From Hyphomicrobium sp. (lineage in GTDB: Bacteria; Pseudomonadota; Alphaproteobacteria; Rhizobiales; Hyphomicrobiaceae), in the NCBI GenBank assembly GCA_017512425.1, contig JAFWGI010000003.1, positions 1 through 64,000 on the forward strand: 64,000 nt of DNA, written 5' to 3'. A program made the position numbers and the translations under genes. The notes under the pieces are model-generated. The model did not search any database. It was not told the origin of the DNA and saw nothing but the letters and a program-made list of their open reading frames with translations. Of the stretch, positions 24,768 through 33,125 are shown piece by piece (position 1 is the first letter of the stretch; the number at the start of each line of letters is the position of its first letter).

Positions 24768-25493
24768 TTATTTCAGCTTCCAAGTCACCGTCACGCGCGC
24801 TTCAAGCTCCTGCTCGCCGCGCTCGACCGGCACCGACTCCGCCATCGCCGCGCGCTGCTTCGCAAACACAACCGGACGGGGACCTTGCTGCGATGTCTCT
24901 TCCGATATCTGCAAGACCTCGCCGACTTCGGCGCCCGCGGCCGTTGCCAGCAACTGCGCGCGGCGCTTGGCGTTCTCCATCGCGGCCTTACGCGCGTCGT
25001 CCTTCAAAGTCTCGGCTTTGCTGACGTCGAACGAGATACCGTTCATTTGATTGGCGCCGGCCGTTACAAGCTGATCAAGTACGCCGCCGAGCTTGTCGAG
25101 ATTACGTACGCGCACGCCAAGCATGTTGTTGACGCGATATCCTGTGACGGACGGCGGCTGCCCTTCCTTCGGATAGACATAGACCGGCTCGACGTTGAAC
25201 TGCGTCGTCTGAATGTCTTTGGCTTCGACGCCCTGGCTCTTCAGCTCTTCGATGACCTTTTTCATCGCTTCGGTATTTTTCGTCAGAGCGTCACGGGCGG
25301 TCTTTGCTTCGCTCGTCACACCTGTTGCAATTGTGGCTTCATCGGGGGCGGCCAACACGCTGCCTGTCGCTGATACTGTGACCGTGCGGTCCATTGTTTT
25401 TTCCTCGGCTGAGAGCGGCGCGGCGCTGGCCATCATCAATCCGCACAAAAGCGCGGTCCTGAAAGCGGCGGCTGGGGCGGCAAGTCGAATCAT
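24768..25493 (-). CDS. SIMPL domain protein (DUF541/BP26-like)
   Basis: 241 residues. A signal peptide (first about 28, ending APLSA) precedes the SIMPL domain: VTVSATGSVLAAPDEATIATGV, then EAMKKVIEELKSQGVEAKDIQ and GYRVNNMLGVRVRN. The Brucella homologue BP26/Omp28 is a periplasmic antigen forming a ring-shaped oligomer; function is unclear. Start at ATG 25493; frame open to 25574. Confidence 0.85.
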   Translation of the reverse strand: MIRLAAPAAAFRTALLCGLMMASAAPLSAEEKTMDRTVTVSATGSVLAAPDEATIATGVTSEAKTARDALTKNTEAMKKVIEELKSQGVEAKDIQTTQFNVEPVYVYPKEGQPPSVTGYRVNNMLGVRVRNLDKLGGVLDQLVTAGANQMNGISFDVSKAETLKDDARKAAMENAKRRAQLLATAAGAEVGEVLQISEETSQQGPRPVVFAKQRAAMAESVPVERGEQELEARVTVTWKLK

Positions 25494-25642
25494 ATGGTTC
25501 AATCCTCTGATAAGCGGCCCATCCCTAGTCTGTTGAGACGGAGAAATCGCGGCAAACCTTGGGCCAGAATGCACAATTCTTTTGCGCCAATTTGCGCCGC
25601 TCGCAGGCGGGAAAGAACTCTGTTATGAGGCTCGTCCGGGTG

Positions 25643-25718
25643 GGGCCCGTAGCTCAATGGTTAGAGCTGACGGCTCATAACCGTCTGGTTGCAGGTTCGA
25701 GCCCTGCCGGGCCCACCA
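25643..25718 (+). tRNA. tRNA with CAU anticodon (Met or Ile2)
   Basis: Complete cloverleaf: acceptor GGGCCCG/CGGGCCC (25643-25649, 25708-25714), D arm GCTC...GAGC, anticodon CAT at 25676-25678, T loop TTCGAGC, discriminator A and encoded CCA (25716-25718). It is not the initiator type, because the acceptor ends in a paired G-C. A CAU tRNA can be elongator Met or, if modified with lysidine, Ile2; sequence reading alone does not settle this. Confidence 0.92.
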
Positions 25719-25757
25719 CGTTCCAAACACATCGGGCGATCGCCTTCAGCAGTCTCG

Positions 25758-26984
25758 TTACGCAGCCTCGGGGTCGACCTTGAAGGTCAGCGTCCAGCGC
25801 AAGCCTTCTGGCCGGAAGTCGTGCAGCACCTTGCCGTTGAGGCTGCGCTCGGTCATGGCGCCGGTGACGCTTGACCCGAATCCCCGCCGCGACGGCGGCG
25901 TAACCGGCGGGCCGCCAGATTCCAACCATTCGAGGTTCAGCAGGCCGTCGACGATCGTCCACGTGACCTTGATTTTGCCAGACGGCACCGAAAGCGCGCC
26001 GTACTTAGATGCGTTCGTGCCAAGCTCGTGCATTGCAAATCCGATCGCCTGCACGGTGGTTGGCGGCAAGACGATATCCGGCCCAACAAGCTCGAACGTC
26101 GAGGGATCGGCGAACGTCGACAAATGACCGCGCACCAGTTCGCGCAGATCGCCGCCGGTGAAATTCGTGCCGATCAAGACATCCTGCGACTTGGCCAGTC
26201 CGCCGATACGAGCGGTCAACGCTGTGCGCATGTCTTCCGTCGTCGTCACGTTGCGGGCTGTTAGATTGATGATCGATTGCACGATGCCCATCAAATTCTT
26301 AGAACGGTGTGCAAGTTCACGCGTCACGAATTCGAGTTGCTGCGTGCGCTCATTCACGCGTTCATCGAGCACTGCGATCTGATCGCGAAACGTCGACGAG
26401 ATAGTCGCCGCCAACAGCATCGCGCCAATCATCGATGAGATGACAAATACCAGCAGCATTTGCCGCGTCCAAGCAGCGTCGGCGTCGCGTTTCGTATAGA
26501 GAGCCGTTTCCTCGGTTTGCAGCGCGCCGATCTCCGCCCGCAAATTGTCCATCATCTCCTTGCCGCGATTTTGGCGAACCCGGCCGACGGCTTCGTCGGC
26601 GCGTCCTTCGCCTGCCAACGCGATCGTCGTCGCCAGTTCGGCGTTCTTGGCTTCGACGAGCTGCGCGACTTTTGCGACCGCGGTGACTTGTTCAGGATTG
26701 TCAGCAACGAGCGCTTTGAGTTTTTCGAGCCGGTCATTGATGGCAATCGTCGCGGTATTGTACGGGCTGAGATACGCCGCATCGCGCGTCAGCAAATATC
26801 CGCGCTGGCCTGTTTCGGCATCGATCGCCAGCGCGAGCACTTCGTTCGTCGTCGCCTGAACGCGAAGCGTATGCTCAACCCAGTCCGTCGCACGCGCCGC
26901 CTGCATCACCATCAGCAGAGTCGCGAGAATACCGAGCAGCACTAGCGCCAGGGCCGCAACGATGATGGTTTTTTGCTGAAGCAT
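25758..26984 (-). CDS. HWE-type sensor histidine kinase with CHASE3 domain
   Basis: 408 residues. Membrane segments at about 8-28 and 175-197 enclose a CHASE3-type helical sensor (VLALAIDAETGQRGYLLTRD). The cytoplasmic kinase is of the HWE/HisKA_2 type: phosphoacceptor His in ELAHRSKNLMGIV, N-box HELGTNASKYGAL and WLESGGPPV. No receiver gene is next to it, so the partner is unknown; in rhizobia such kinases often feed the PhyR general stress system. Ends 40 bp from the tRNA. Confidence 0.87.
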   Translation of the reverse strand: MLQQKTIIVAALALVLLGILATLLMVMQAARATDWVEHTLRVQATTNEVLALAIDAETGQRGYLLTRDAAYLSPYNTATIAINDRLEKLKALVADNPEQVTAVAKVAQLVEAKNAELATTIALAGEGRADEAVGRVRQNRGKEMMDNLRAEIGALQTEETALYTKRDADAAWTRQMLLVFVISSMIGAMLLAATISSTFRDQIAVLDERVNERTQQLEFVTRELAHRSKNLMGIVQSIINLTARNVTTTEDMRTALTARIGGLAKSQDVLIGTNFTGGDLRELVRGHLSTFADPSTFELVGPDIVLPPTTVQAIGFAMHELGTNASKYGALSVPSGKIKVTWTIVDGLLNLEWLESGGPPVTPPSRRGFGSSVTGAMTERSLNGKVLHDFRPEGLRWTLTFKVDPEAA

Positions 26985-27155
26985 AAAAAGCGGTTCTGTA
27001 ACTCAACGTCGCCACGGCGGGCTGGCATGAATACACAATTCGAAACGTGCCTCACAATATCCGGCCCATCCGCCGCGCCGCCTATTAAAATAGACGTAAC
27101 CGAATTTCTCGGAATGGCCTAATTGCCGGGGATTCACCAAGCAAGCCGGCAACTT

Positions 27156-28313
27156 TTAATCGGCCAGCACGCGGCGGTCGATGTCTGCGACCCTTTTCAC
27201 GCCAGTGAGCGCCATTGTGACGTCGAGCTCGCGACGAATGATGTCGAGGGCTTTCGCAACGCCCGCTTCCCCGGCCGCTCCGAGACCATAGAGCGGCGCG
27301 CGGCCGATCAGGCACCCGCGCGCACCCAGCGCCAGCGCCCGCATCACGTCTTGCCCCGAGCGAATGCCGCTATCGAACAGAATTTCGATGTCCGAGCCAA
27401 CCGCATCGGCGATGCCCGGCAACTGCGTAATGGCGCCCGGCGCACCGTCCAACTGTCGTCCGCCGTGGTTCGAGACGACGATCGCCGACGCGCCGCTTTT
27501 CGCGGCAAGCTTGGCGTCGCCGACGTCGGCAATGCCTTTTATGATCAGTGGTCCATCCCACTGCTTCTGCACCCACTCGACATCCTGCCAACTGAGCGCC
27601 TGATCGAATTGCTCGGCCGTCCATTTCGACAACGAGACGATGCCGTCGGCGCCCGAGATATGTCCTGCGAGATTGCCGAATGTCTTGCGTTTGCCGCCGA
27701 GCACGCCAAGGGCCCAACCGGGCTTTGCCGCGATCCGCAACATCGTTGAGAGGCGCGCCTGCGGCGGCACCGTCAGCCCGTTCTTGACGTCACGATGCCG
27801 TTGACCGAGCACCTGCAGATCGACAGTCAGCACGAGCGCGCTGCACTTCGCGGCCTTCGCACGTTCGATCAGCGCCCGGATGAAACCTTTGTCGCGCATG
27901 ATATAGAGCTGAAACCAGAACGGCTTCGACGCGGCGGCCGCAACGTCCTCGATCGAGCAGATCGACATCGTCGATAGCGTATAGGGGACGCCGGCTGCCT
28001 GCGCCGCGCGGCAGGCGTGTATTTCGCCGTCGCGGTGCGCCATCCCCATCATGCCGATCGGCGCGATCGCGACCGGCAAGGCAACAGGTTGCCCGAGCAT
28101 CGTCGCATTCAGTTCGCGGTTATCGGCGCCCGCCAAAACGCGCTGACGAAATTTGATTTGCGACAACGCTTGGCGGTTCGCCGCCAGCGTCTCTTCGGCG
28201 TAAGAGCCGGACTCGTAATAGTCGAGAAAGTCACGCGGGACTTTGCGATGCGCCAGCAGACGCAAATCTTCGATCGATGTGATGTTCTTTAAGGCGTCCA
28301 ACGTCAAGGCCAC
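27156..28313 (-). CDS. lldD: FMN-dependent L-lactate dehydrogenase / alpha-hydroxy acid oxidase
   Basis: 385 residues. The family hallmarks are present: early DFLDYYESGSYAE, FWFQLY, ALVLTVDLQVLGQRHRD, the active-site SNHGGRQLDGAP, and DSGIRSGQDVMRALALGA. It oxidises L-lactate or a related hydroxy acid, passing electrons to quinone or cytochrome. The start is a GTG at 28313, 6 bp after the stop of the cyclophilin-like gene, so the two share an operon. Confidence 0.85.
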   Translation of the reverse strand: MALTLDALKNITSIEDLRLLAHRKVPRDFLDYYESGSYAEETLAANRQALSQIKFRQRVLAGADNRELNATMLGQPVALPVAIAPIGMMGMAHRDGEIHACRAAQAAGVPYTLSTMSICSIEDVAAAASKPFWFQLYIMRDKGFIRALIERAKAAKCSALVLTVDLQVLGQRHRDVKNGLTVPPQARLSTMLRIAAKPGWALGVLGGKRKTFGNLAGHISGADGIVSLSKWTAEQFDQALSWQDVEWVQKQWDGPLIIKGIADVGDAKLAAKSGASAIVVSNHGGRQLDGAPGAITQLPGIADAVGSDIEILFDSGIRSGQDVMRALALGARGCLIGRAPLYGLGAAGEAGVAKALDIIRRELDVTMALTGVKRVADIDRRVLAD

Positions 28314-28319
28314 CGAAAC

Positions 28320-28700
28320 TCAGCTCCGCGCCTGGCAGATCGAAATTTCTTCGCCCGCATGCACGGCCTTGAACTGCCGAACATCGTCTATCGCTTCCGC
28401 CCAAATGTTGCATGGACCCGCCAGACGTATCTCGGCCTTGCTGCGTGATAGCGGCGTCGGCCCGAAGCAAATCGCAATCGCGTCGCCATCTGGCCAAAAC
28501 ACGATTTGACCGGCTTTGACGGTATCACAGGCGTCGGGTTCAGCGGCGGACGTTACAGGCGCATCGAAATAGACTTCAGCACCCCACGTCCGCGCCGACG
28601 ACATGATTGGCAATGCGGCCCAGATACGCTCCGCCGTCGGCGTATCGAGCACGCGCGCTCTGAGCGAAACTTCGCCGGCTCGAATGACAACCTCGCGCAT
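28320..28700 (-). CDS. cyclophilin-like fold protein
   Basis: 126 residues, similar to the cyclophilin-like proteins of the TM1367 type: TAERIWAALP, then WGAEVYFD, GQIVFWPDGDAIAICFGPTP and NIWAEAIDD. These have the barrel fold but not the isomerase active site, and their role is unknown. Located just upstream of lldD in one operon. Confidence 0.7.
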   Translation of the reverse strand: MREVVIRAGEVSLRARVLDTPTAERIWAALPIMSSARTWGAEVYFDAPVTSAAEPDACDTVKAGQIVFWPDGDAIAICFGPTPLSRSKAEIRLAGPCNIWAEAIDDVRQFKAVHAGEEISICQARS

Positions 28701-28828
28701 AGGTTCTCCGCAGTACTACGATGCAACGACTGGCCTCTGCCGCTGACCGGCCGTGCACCTTGTCATTTGCTGGCGGCACTCACAAGAGGCAAGCGCCGAA
28801 ATCCATGCGACCGGGCAGAGCGTGAAAA

Positions 28829-28857
28829 CAAAAAAGGACGAGCTCGCGAGCTCGCCC
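28829..28857 (-). terminator. rho-independent terminator of the ketosynthase gene
   Basis: A nearly perfect palindrome around CGAGCTCGCGAGCTCG (28836-28857); on the minus strand it is followed by TTTTTTGTTTT (complement of 28825-28835). It lies 41 bp after the stop codon of the ketosynthase gene. Confidence 0.8.
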
Positions 28858-28897
28858 ATTTGCAATGCACTGCACAATGCTTTGGTTCCGAAATCGC

Positions 28898-30142
28898 TTA
28901 TGCCGGTGGCGGACCGAACACGAGCACGGCGTTCAAGCCGCCGAACGCAAACGAATTCGACATCGCATACGTGACCGTCTTCTCGCGACCGACGTTCGGA
29001 ATGTAATCGAGATCGCAGCCCTCGCCAGGCTCGTCGAGGCCGATGGTTGCAGGCACAAAACCATCTTGCATCGCCTTGATGCATGCGACCGCTTCGATGC
29101 CGCCGCCTGCGCCAAGCGGATGTCCGGTCATCGATTTCGTGGACGAAATCGCGAGCTTGTAGGCGTGGTCGCCGAAAACGTTCTTGATGGCTTTGGTTTC
29201 GTTGATGTCGTTGTCGGCCGTCGCTGTGCCGTGAGCGTTCAAATAGTCGATCTGCGCAGGCTGGATGCCAGCATCCGTCAATGCATCCTGCATCGCAACG
29301 CTCGGGCCTTCGACGGTGGGCTTGACCATATCCTGGCTGTCCGACGCCATGCCAAAGCCCGACAGTTCCGCGAGGATCGTCGCGCCGCGCGCCTGCGCGT
29401 GCTCAAGGCTTTCGAGCACAAGGATACCAGCGCCTTCCGACAACACCGTGCCGTTGCGCTTCTTGGCGAATGGGAAGCACCCTTCAGGCGACAGAACGTG
29501 CAGCGCCTGCCAGGCTTTCATCGTGCCGTAGTTGATGACGGACTCCGAAGCACCGGCGATCGCAACATCGACGATGCCGTCACGGATATAGTCGCGCGCC
29601 AGGCCGATTGCGTGAGACGCCGTCGAGCATGCCGAGCAGGTCGCGAACGTCGGACCCTTGACGCCGAATTCGATACCGACGTGCGCCGCAGCCGACGAAC
29701 CGATGATACGCAAAAGCGTCAGCGGATGGGTCGCGCGCTTCTGCAGAATGAACAGGTCGCGATAGGCCGTTTCGAATGTCACGAGCCCGCCAGCGCCCGA
29801 GCCAACGATGCAAGCCGAGCGATAGGGGTTGGTCAGCGGCATTTCGAGGCCGGACATTTTGACGGCTTCATCGGCCGCTGCAGCCGCAAACCAGGAATAG
29901 CGGTCCGCCAGCGTAATGATGCGATCGCGCTTGAAGTGCTTGAGGCGTGCCTTGTGGTCGAAATCCTTGATCTGAGCCGCTATCAGAATCTTGAGGTCTT
30001 CCAGCGGGAAGCCACCCAGTTCACTGACGCCCGACTTTCCGGCGCGGATCGACGTCCAGAATTCATCGACGGTCGTGCCGATAGGCGTCACGACACCCAT
30101 GCCGGTTACAACCACGCGGCGGCGGGCTTGGGACTTGCTCAT
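28898..30142 (-). CDS. beta-ketoacyl-ACP synthase II-like, paired with its own ACP
   Basis: 414 residues, FabF/NodE-type condensing enzyme. Active-site Cys C172 lies in CSACSTASHA; the two His are in NAHGTATADN and SMTGHPLGAGGG. It extends an acyl chain on acyl carrier protein with malonyl-ACP. The gene follows the small ACP gene (100 bp gap) and is separate from any fabH/fabD/fabG cluster, which suggests a specialised fatty acid rather than bulk synthesis. Normal length, start ATG 30142. Confidence 0.87.
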   Translation of the reverse strand: MSKSQARRRVVVTGMGVVTPIGTTVDEFWTSIRAGKSGVSELGGFPLEDLKILIAAQIKDFDHKARLKHFKRDRIITLADRYSWFAAAAADEAVKMSGLEMPLTNPYRSACIVGSGAGGLVTFETAYRDLFILQKRATHPLTLLRIIGSSAAAHVGIEFGVKGPTFATCSACSTASHAIGLARDYIRDGIVDVAIAGASESVINYGTMKAWQALHVLSPEGCFPFAKKRNGTVLSEGAGILVLESLEHAQARGATILAELSGFGMASDSQDMVKPTVEGPSVAMQDALTDAGIQPAQIDYLNAHGTATADNDINETKAIKNVFGDHAYKLAISSTKSMTGHPLGAGGGIEAVACIKAMQDGFVPATIGLDEPGEGCDLDYIPNVGREKTVTYAMSNSFAFGGLNAVLVFGPPPA

Positions 30143-30243
30143 AGACGAACTGCTTTCTCATAAGACAAAGCGCGCACCGCGCGAACGCGGCACGGCTTCG
30201 CAAAAGGACGATGGATGCCCCGCGAACGTGCGAGCGATCCGGC

Positions 30244-30513
30244 TTAGGCCTTGGCGGCAGAGCCAGCCTTCGCGGCCATCAACGACTTGACGCGCTCAAC
30301 GACCGAACCAACGGTCTTGAAATCTTCGACGTCTTCGTTGGCATTGTAGGGAATCTCGATGCCGAAGCCGTCCTCAATGTCAAAAACGATCATTGCGAGG
30401 TCGAGAGACTCAATCTTCAAATCCGTCAGAGCGGTGTCGAGACCGATGTCGTCGCGCTGCTCCTTCATGTGCTTTTTGAGGATTTCGATAATCTTCGTCG
30501 CGACTTCGTCCAT
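30244..30513 (-). CDS. acyl carrier protein with unusual ESL motif
   Basis: 89 residues. Helical ACP fold with the phosphopantetheine serine S36 in DLKIESLDLAMIVF; in most ACPs the motif is DSL, here the Asp is Glu. C-terminal helix ends in an Ala/Lys-rich tail. GGGAGAG precedes ATG 30513; a longer open frame (to 30594) is not supported. With the adjacent ketosynthase it forms an ACP/KAS pair as in nodFE or specialised lipid loci. Confidence 0.85.
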   Translation of the reverse strand: MDEVATKIIEILKKHMKEQRDDIGLDTALTDLKIESLDLAMIVFDIEDGFGIEIPYNANEDVEDFKTVGSVVERVKSLMAAKAGSAAKA

Positions 30514-30917
30514 ATGACTCTCCCACCTCCGCGATGCCCGCGCGAGGCTCGTTTTGCTTGATCTCTTGGTAGAGCGAGACCGGATTTCCTGCAAGATTGG
30601 CCGTCACATAACCTTAAATGTGACCCAAGTCCAGTTACGCCCGTTACACTCAAATCACAAATGCCAGCTTGACGCTTGCGATCCGGAATCCAACTAGCAG
30701 GTAATGGTAAACACCCTGCCGACAGGTCTAGCCTATTGGTCCAAAAAAGTGTTCAACTCGCGGAACGGAAAAGCACAATACGCCGCATGGGCAAAGCGTC
30801 TCAGACCTGACGGTTAGAGCAGTTGTACTGCCCGGCTTTTCAGAGCCGGTGACAGCTCCCGCTCCGATCCAAGATCCGGCGCCAGCCCAATAAAGGCGGG
30901 ATTTAGGGGGTGGACTT
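30514..30917. other. divergent intergenic region between the ACP gene and fadD
   Basis: About 400 bp without a gene. It contains the inverted repeat GTCACAT-N8-ATGTGAC (30603-30624) about 90 bp before the ACP start. The fadD side has TTGACG at 30669-30674 but no convincing -10 at a standard distance. A GGGGGTGG precedes fadD. Otherwise nothing I can name. Confidence 0.4.
30603..30624. promoter_or_regulatory. inverted repeat GTCACAT-N8-ATGTGAC
   Basis: Perfect 7-bp arms (30603-30609 and 30618-30624) with an A/T-rich 8-bp centre. Lies in the divergent gap, nearer the ACP gene. Candidate operator; the half sites are the reverse order of the CRP consensus, so I do not call it a CRP site. Confidence 0.4.
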
Positions 30918-32660
30918 ATGACCGACGGCACGTCTTCCGGAACCCAAGCCGCATCCGCAAAGCCGCTGGCCGGCGCGGGGTCTTTTCCGTGGATTGCCAA
31001 TTACCCAGCCGGCGTTGCCTGGGATATGCCGATCAATCCGGAACCGCTGCCGGTCGTCCTCCGTGACGCGGCCAAGAACTTTCCTGGCCATCCGGCCATC
31101 GCCTTTATGGGCAAAATCACGACCTACAAGGCCTTGGAAGAGGTCGTCGACCGCGTTTCCGCCGGCCTACAATCCATCGGCGTTCAAAAAGGCACTAAAG
31201 TTGGCTTGTTTCTGCCGAATACGCCGACGTTCATTGTCTATTATTACGCCATTCTCAAGGCCGGCGGCACGGTCGTCAACTTCAACCCGCTCTATACTAT
31301 CGAAGAACTCACTTTTCAGGTCCGCGACAGCCACACCGAAATCATGGTCACGCATGACTTGGCGGCGCTCTTCCCCAAGGTCGAAACGCTCATAAAAAAT
31401 GGCGTGCTCGGCCGCGCGGTTATCGTACCCTTTGCCGCCGAGCTCCCGACGCCGAAGCGGCAGCTATTTTTGCTCTTCAAGAGAAAAGATCGCGCCGATA
31501 CGTCGAAATCGCCGATCAAGGCCAAGCTGATCGACGGTGCTGCGCTTGCCGCAACCTCGACCCCGCTCAAACCCGTCGCCATTGATCCGGTCGAGGATGT
31601 CGCCGTTTTGCAGTACACCGGCGGAACGACAGGCACGCCGAAGGGCGCGATGCTGACGCACGCCAACCTTCACGCCAATACCGTCCAGATTGTCGCCTGG
31701 GCTGCCGACCTGGTTGCCGGCAAGGAGCGCGTGCTCGGCGCTTTACCGCTGTTCCACGTCTTCGCCATGACGGGCGTCATGAACCTCGGGATCGCCAAGG
31801 GCGCAAAGATTATTCTGATGCCTCGCTTCCAGCTGCAGGAAGCCTTGAAGCTGATCGACAAAGAAAAGCCGACGATGATGCCGGCGGTGCCGACGATCTT
31901 CATGGCCATGCTGAACGCGCCGAATATCAAGTCCTTCGATCTTTCGTCCCTGAGATTCTGCATTTCCGGCGGCGCGCCATTGCCGTTGGAGGTCAAGCTC
32001 AGTTTCGAGAAGCTGGCTGGTTGTAAGGTCGTCGAAGGCTATGGCTTGTCGGAAGCCTCCCCGGTGCTGACCTGCAATCCTATCGAAGGCCGGGTCATCG
32101 CCGGGTCGATCGGGCCGCCTATTCCCCAGACGATCGTCTCGCTACGTGATCTCGACGACCCGACCCGCGAAGTGCCGCAAGGCGAGCGCGGCGAGCTTTG
32201 CGCCAAGGGCCCACAGGTCATGAAGGGCTACTGGAACAAGCCGACCGAGACGGCAAATCAATTTGTGGGCGACTTTCTGCGCACCGGCGATGTCGCAATC
32301 ATGGACAAATACGGATTCTTCCAGATTGTAGATCGTATCAAGGATCTTATTATCTGCTCCGGCTACAACGTCTATCCGCGGCGTATCGAAGAAGCGATCT
32401 ACGACCATCCAGCAGTGGAAGAAGTCACCGTGATCGGCATCAAGGACAGCTATCGCGGCGAAGCTCCAAAAGCCTTCATTAAACTAAAAAGCGGAATGAC
32501 CGCGACGGCCGCCGATATTTTACGGCATCTCGAGCCGAAGATTTCAAAAATTGAAATGCCATCTCAGATCGAATTCCGGGACAGCCTGCCAAAAACGATG
32601 ATCGGCAAGCTTTCGAAGAAAGAACTGGTGGCCGAGGAAAAGCAACGCAGCGCCACATGA
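30918..32660 (+). CDS. fadD: long-chain fatty acid-CoA ligase
   Basis: 580 residues. Adenylate-forming enzyme: P-loop-like YTGGTTGTPKGAMLTHANL, then GYGLSEASPV, LRTGDVAIMDKYGFFQIVDR and the hinge and C-terminal catalytic Lys region DSLPKTMIGKLSKKEL. It activates fatty acids to acyl-CoA for beta-oxidation at the inner membrane. The 3' end overlaps the MerR gene by ATGA. The beta-oxidation genes lie a few kb away on the other strand. Confidence 0.9.
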   Translation: MTDGTSSGTQAASAKPLAGAGSFPWIANYPAGVAWDMPINPEPLPVVLRDAAKNFPGHPAIAFMGKITTYKALEEVVDRVSAGLQSIGVQKGTKVGLFLPNTPTFIVYYYAILKAGGTVVNFNPLYTIEELTFQVRDSHTEIMVTHDLAALFPKVETLIKNGVLGRAVIVPFAAELPTPKRQLFLLFKRKDRADTSKSPIKAKLIDGAALAATSTPLKPVAIDPVEDVAVLQYTGGTTGTPKGAMLTHANLHANTVQIVAWAADLVAGKERVLGALPLFHVFAMTGVMNLGIAKGAKIILMPRFQLQEALKLIDKEKPTMMPAVPTIFMAMLNAPNIKSFDLSSLRFCISGGAPLPLEVKLSFEKLAGCKVVEGYGLSEASPVLTCNPIEGRVIAGSIGPPIPQTIVSLRDLDDPTREVPQGERGELCAKGPQVMKGYWNKPTETANQFVGDFLRTGDVAIMDKYGFFQIVDRIKDLIICSGYNVYPRRIEEAIYDHPAVEEVTVIGIKDSYRGEAPKAFIKLKSGMTATAADILRHLEPKISKIEMPSQIEFRDSLPKTMIGKLSKKELVAEEKQRSAT

Positions 32661-33118
32661 CAGCAGACCCGGCCTTAAAAAATCCGCGCAAGACGAGCGG
32701 CGCACCGGCGTGCGCGCCGGCCGAGCGGTCGTATTCAATTTCGGATTTGTCGAAGGAATTCGATATCACGACGCGCACGATCCGCTTCTACGAAAGCCGG
32801 GGACTGATCCAGCCCGAGCGTATCGGCACGACGCGGCGCTATTCCAAACGTGACCGGGCGCGCCTGATCCTGATTTTGCGCGGCCGGAATCTCGGCTTTA
32901 CGGTCGAAGACGTCGGCCAATATCTGGCGCTCTACGACGCCGATCCGGGGCAGCAGGCGCAGACACGGCTGTTGCTCGACAAAGTCACCGACGCCATTGC
33001 CAATCTCGAAATCAAGCGCAGCGACATCCAGCGCGCAATCGAAGACCTGAACGAAATCCGCGGCCGCTGCGAAACACATCTGAGCGCCGGGCCGGGCGCT
33101 GCCAAACCTCAGCGCTAG
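32657..33118 (+). CDS. MerR family transcriptional regulator
   Basis: 153 residues. N-terminal winged helix (YSISDLSKEFDITTRTIRFYESRGLI, 26-51; then RRYSKRDRARL) and a dimerising coiled coil (about 107-140). It lacks the metal-binding Cys of metal sensors. It is translationally coupled to fadD, and LiuR-type MerR proteins control fatty-acid and branched-chain catabolism in many Proteobacteria, so it likely controls fadD and perhaps the fadE-J-I run through the palindrome at 40447-40462. Confidence 0.85.
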   Translation: MTADPALKNPRKTSGAPACAPAERSYSISDLSKEFDITTRTIRFYESRGLIQPERIGTTRRYSKRDRARLILILRGRNLGFTVEDVGQYLALYDADPGQQAQTRLLLDKVTDAIANLEIKRSDIQRAIEDLNEIRGRCETHLSAGPGAAKPQR

Positions 33119-33125
33119 GCAATTC

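Noticed and set aside
25643..25718. tRNA as attachment site of the mobile element
   Set aside because: It lies 16 kb beyond the element's apparent right end, with ordinary chromosomal genes between and no duplicated tRNA end found in the region.
27122..27150. TTGCCGG...CCGGCAA dyad after lldD as terminator
   Set aside because: Loop is about 16 nt and no T tract follows on the minus strand, so it is too weak to call.
28865..30163. Plus-strand frame of 432 codons opposite the ketosynthase
   Set aside because: Shadow of a well-supported ketosynthase gene on the minus strand; Arg/Asp-rich with no motif.
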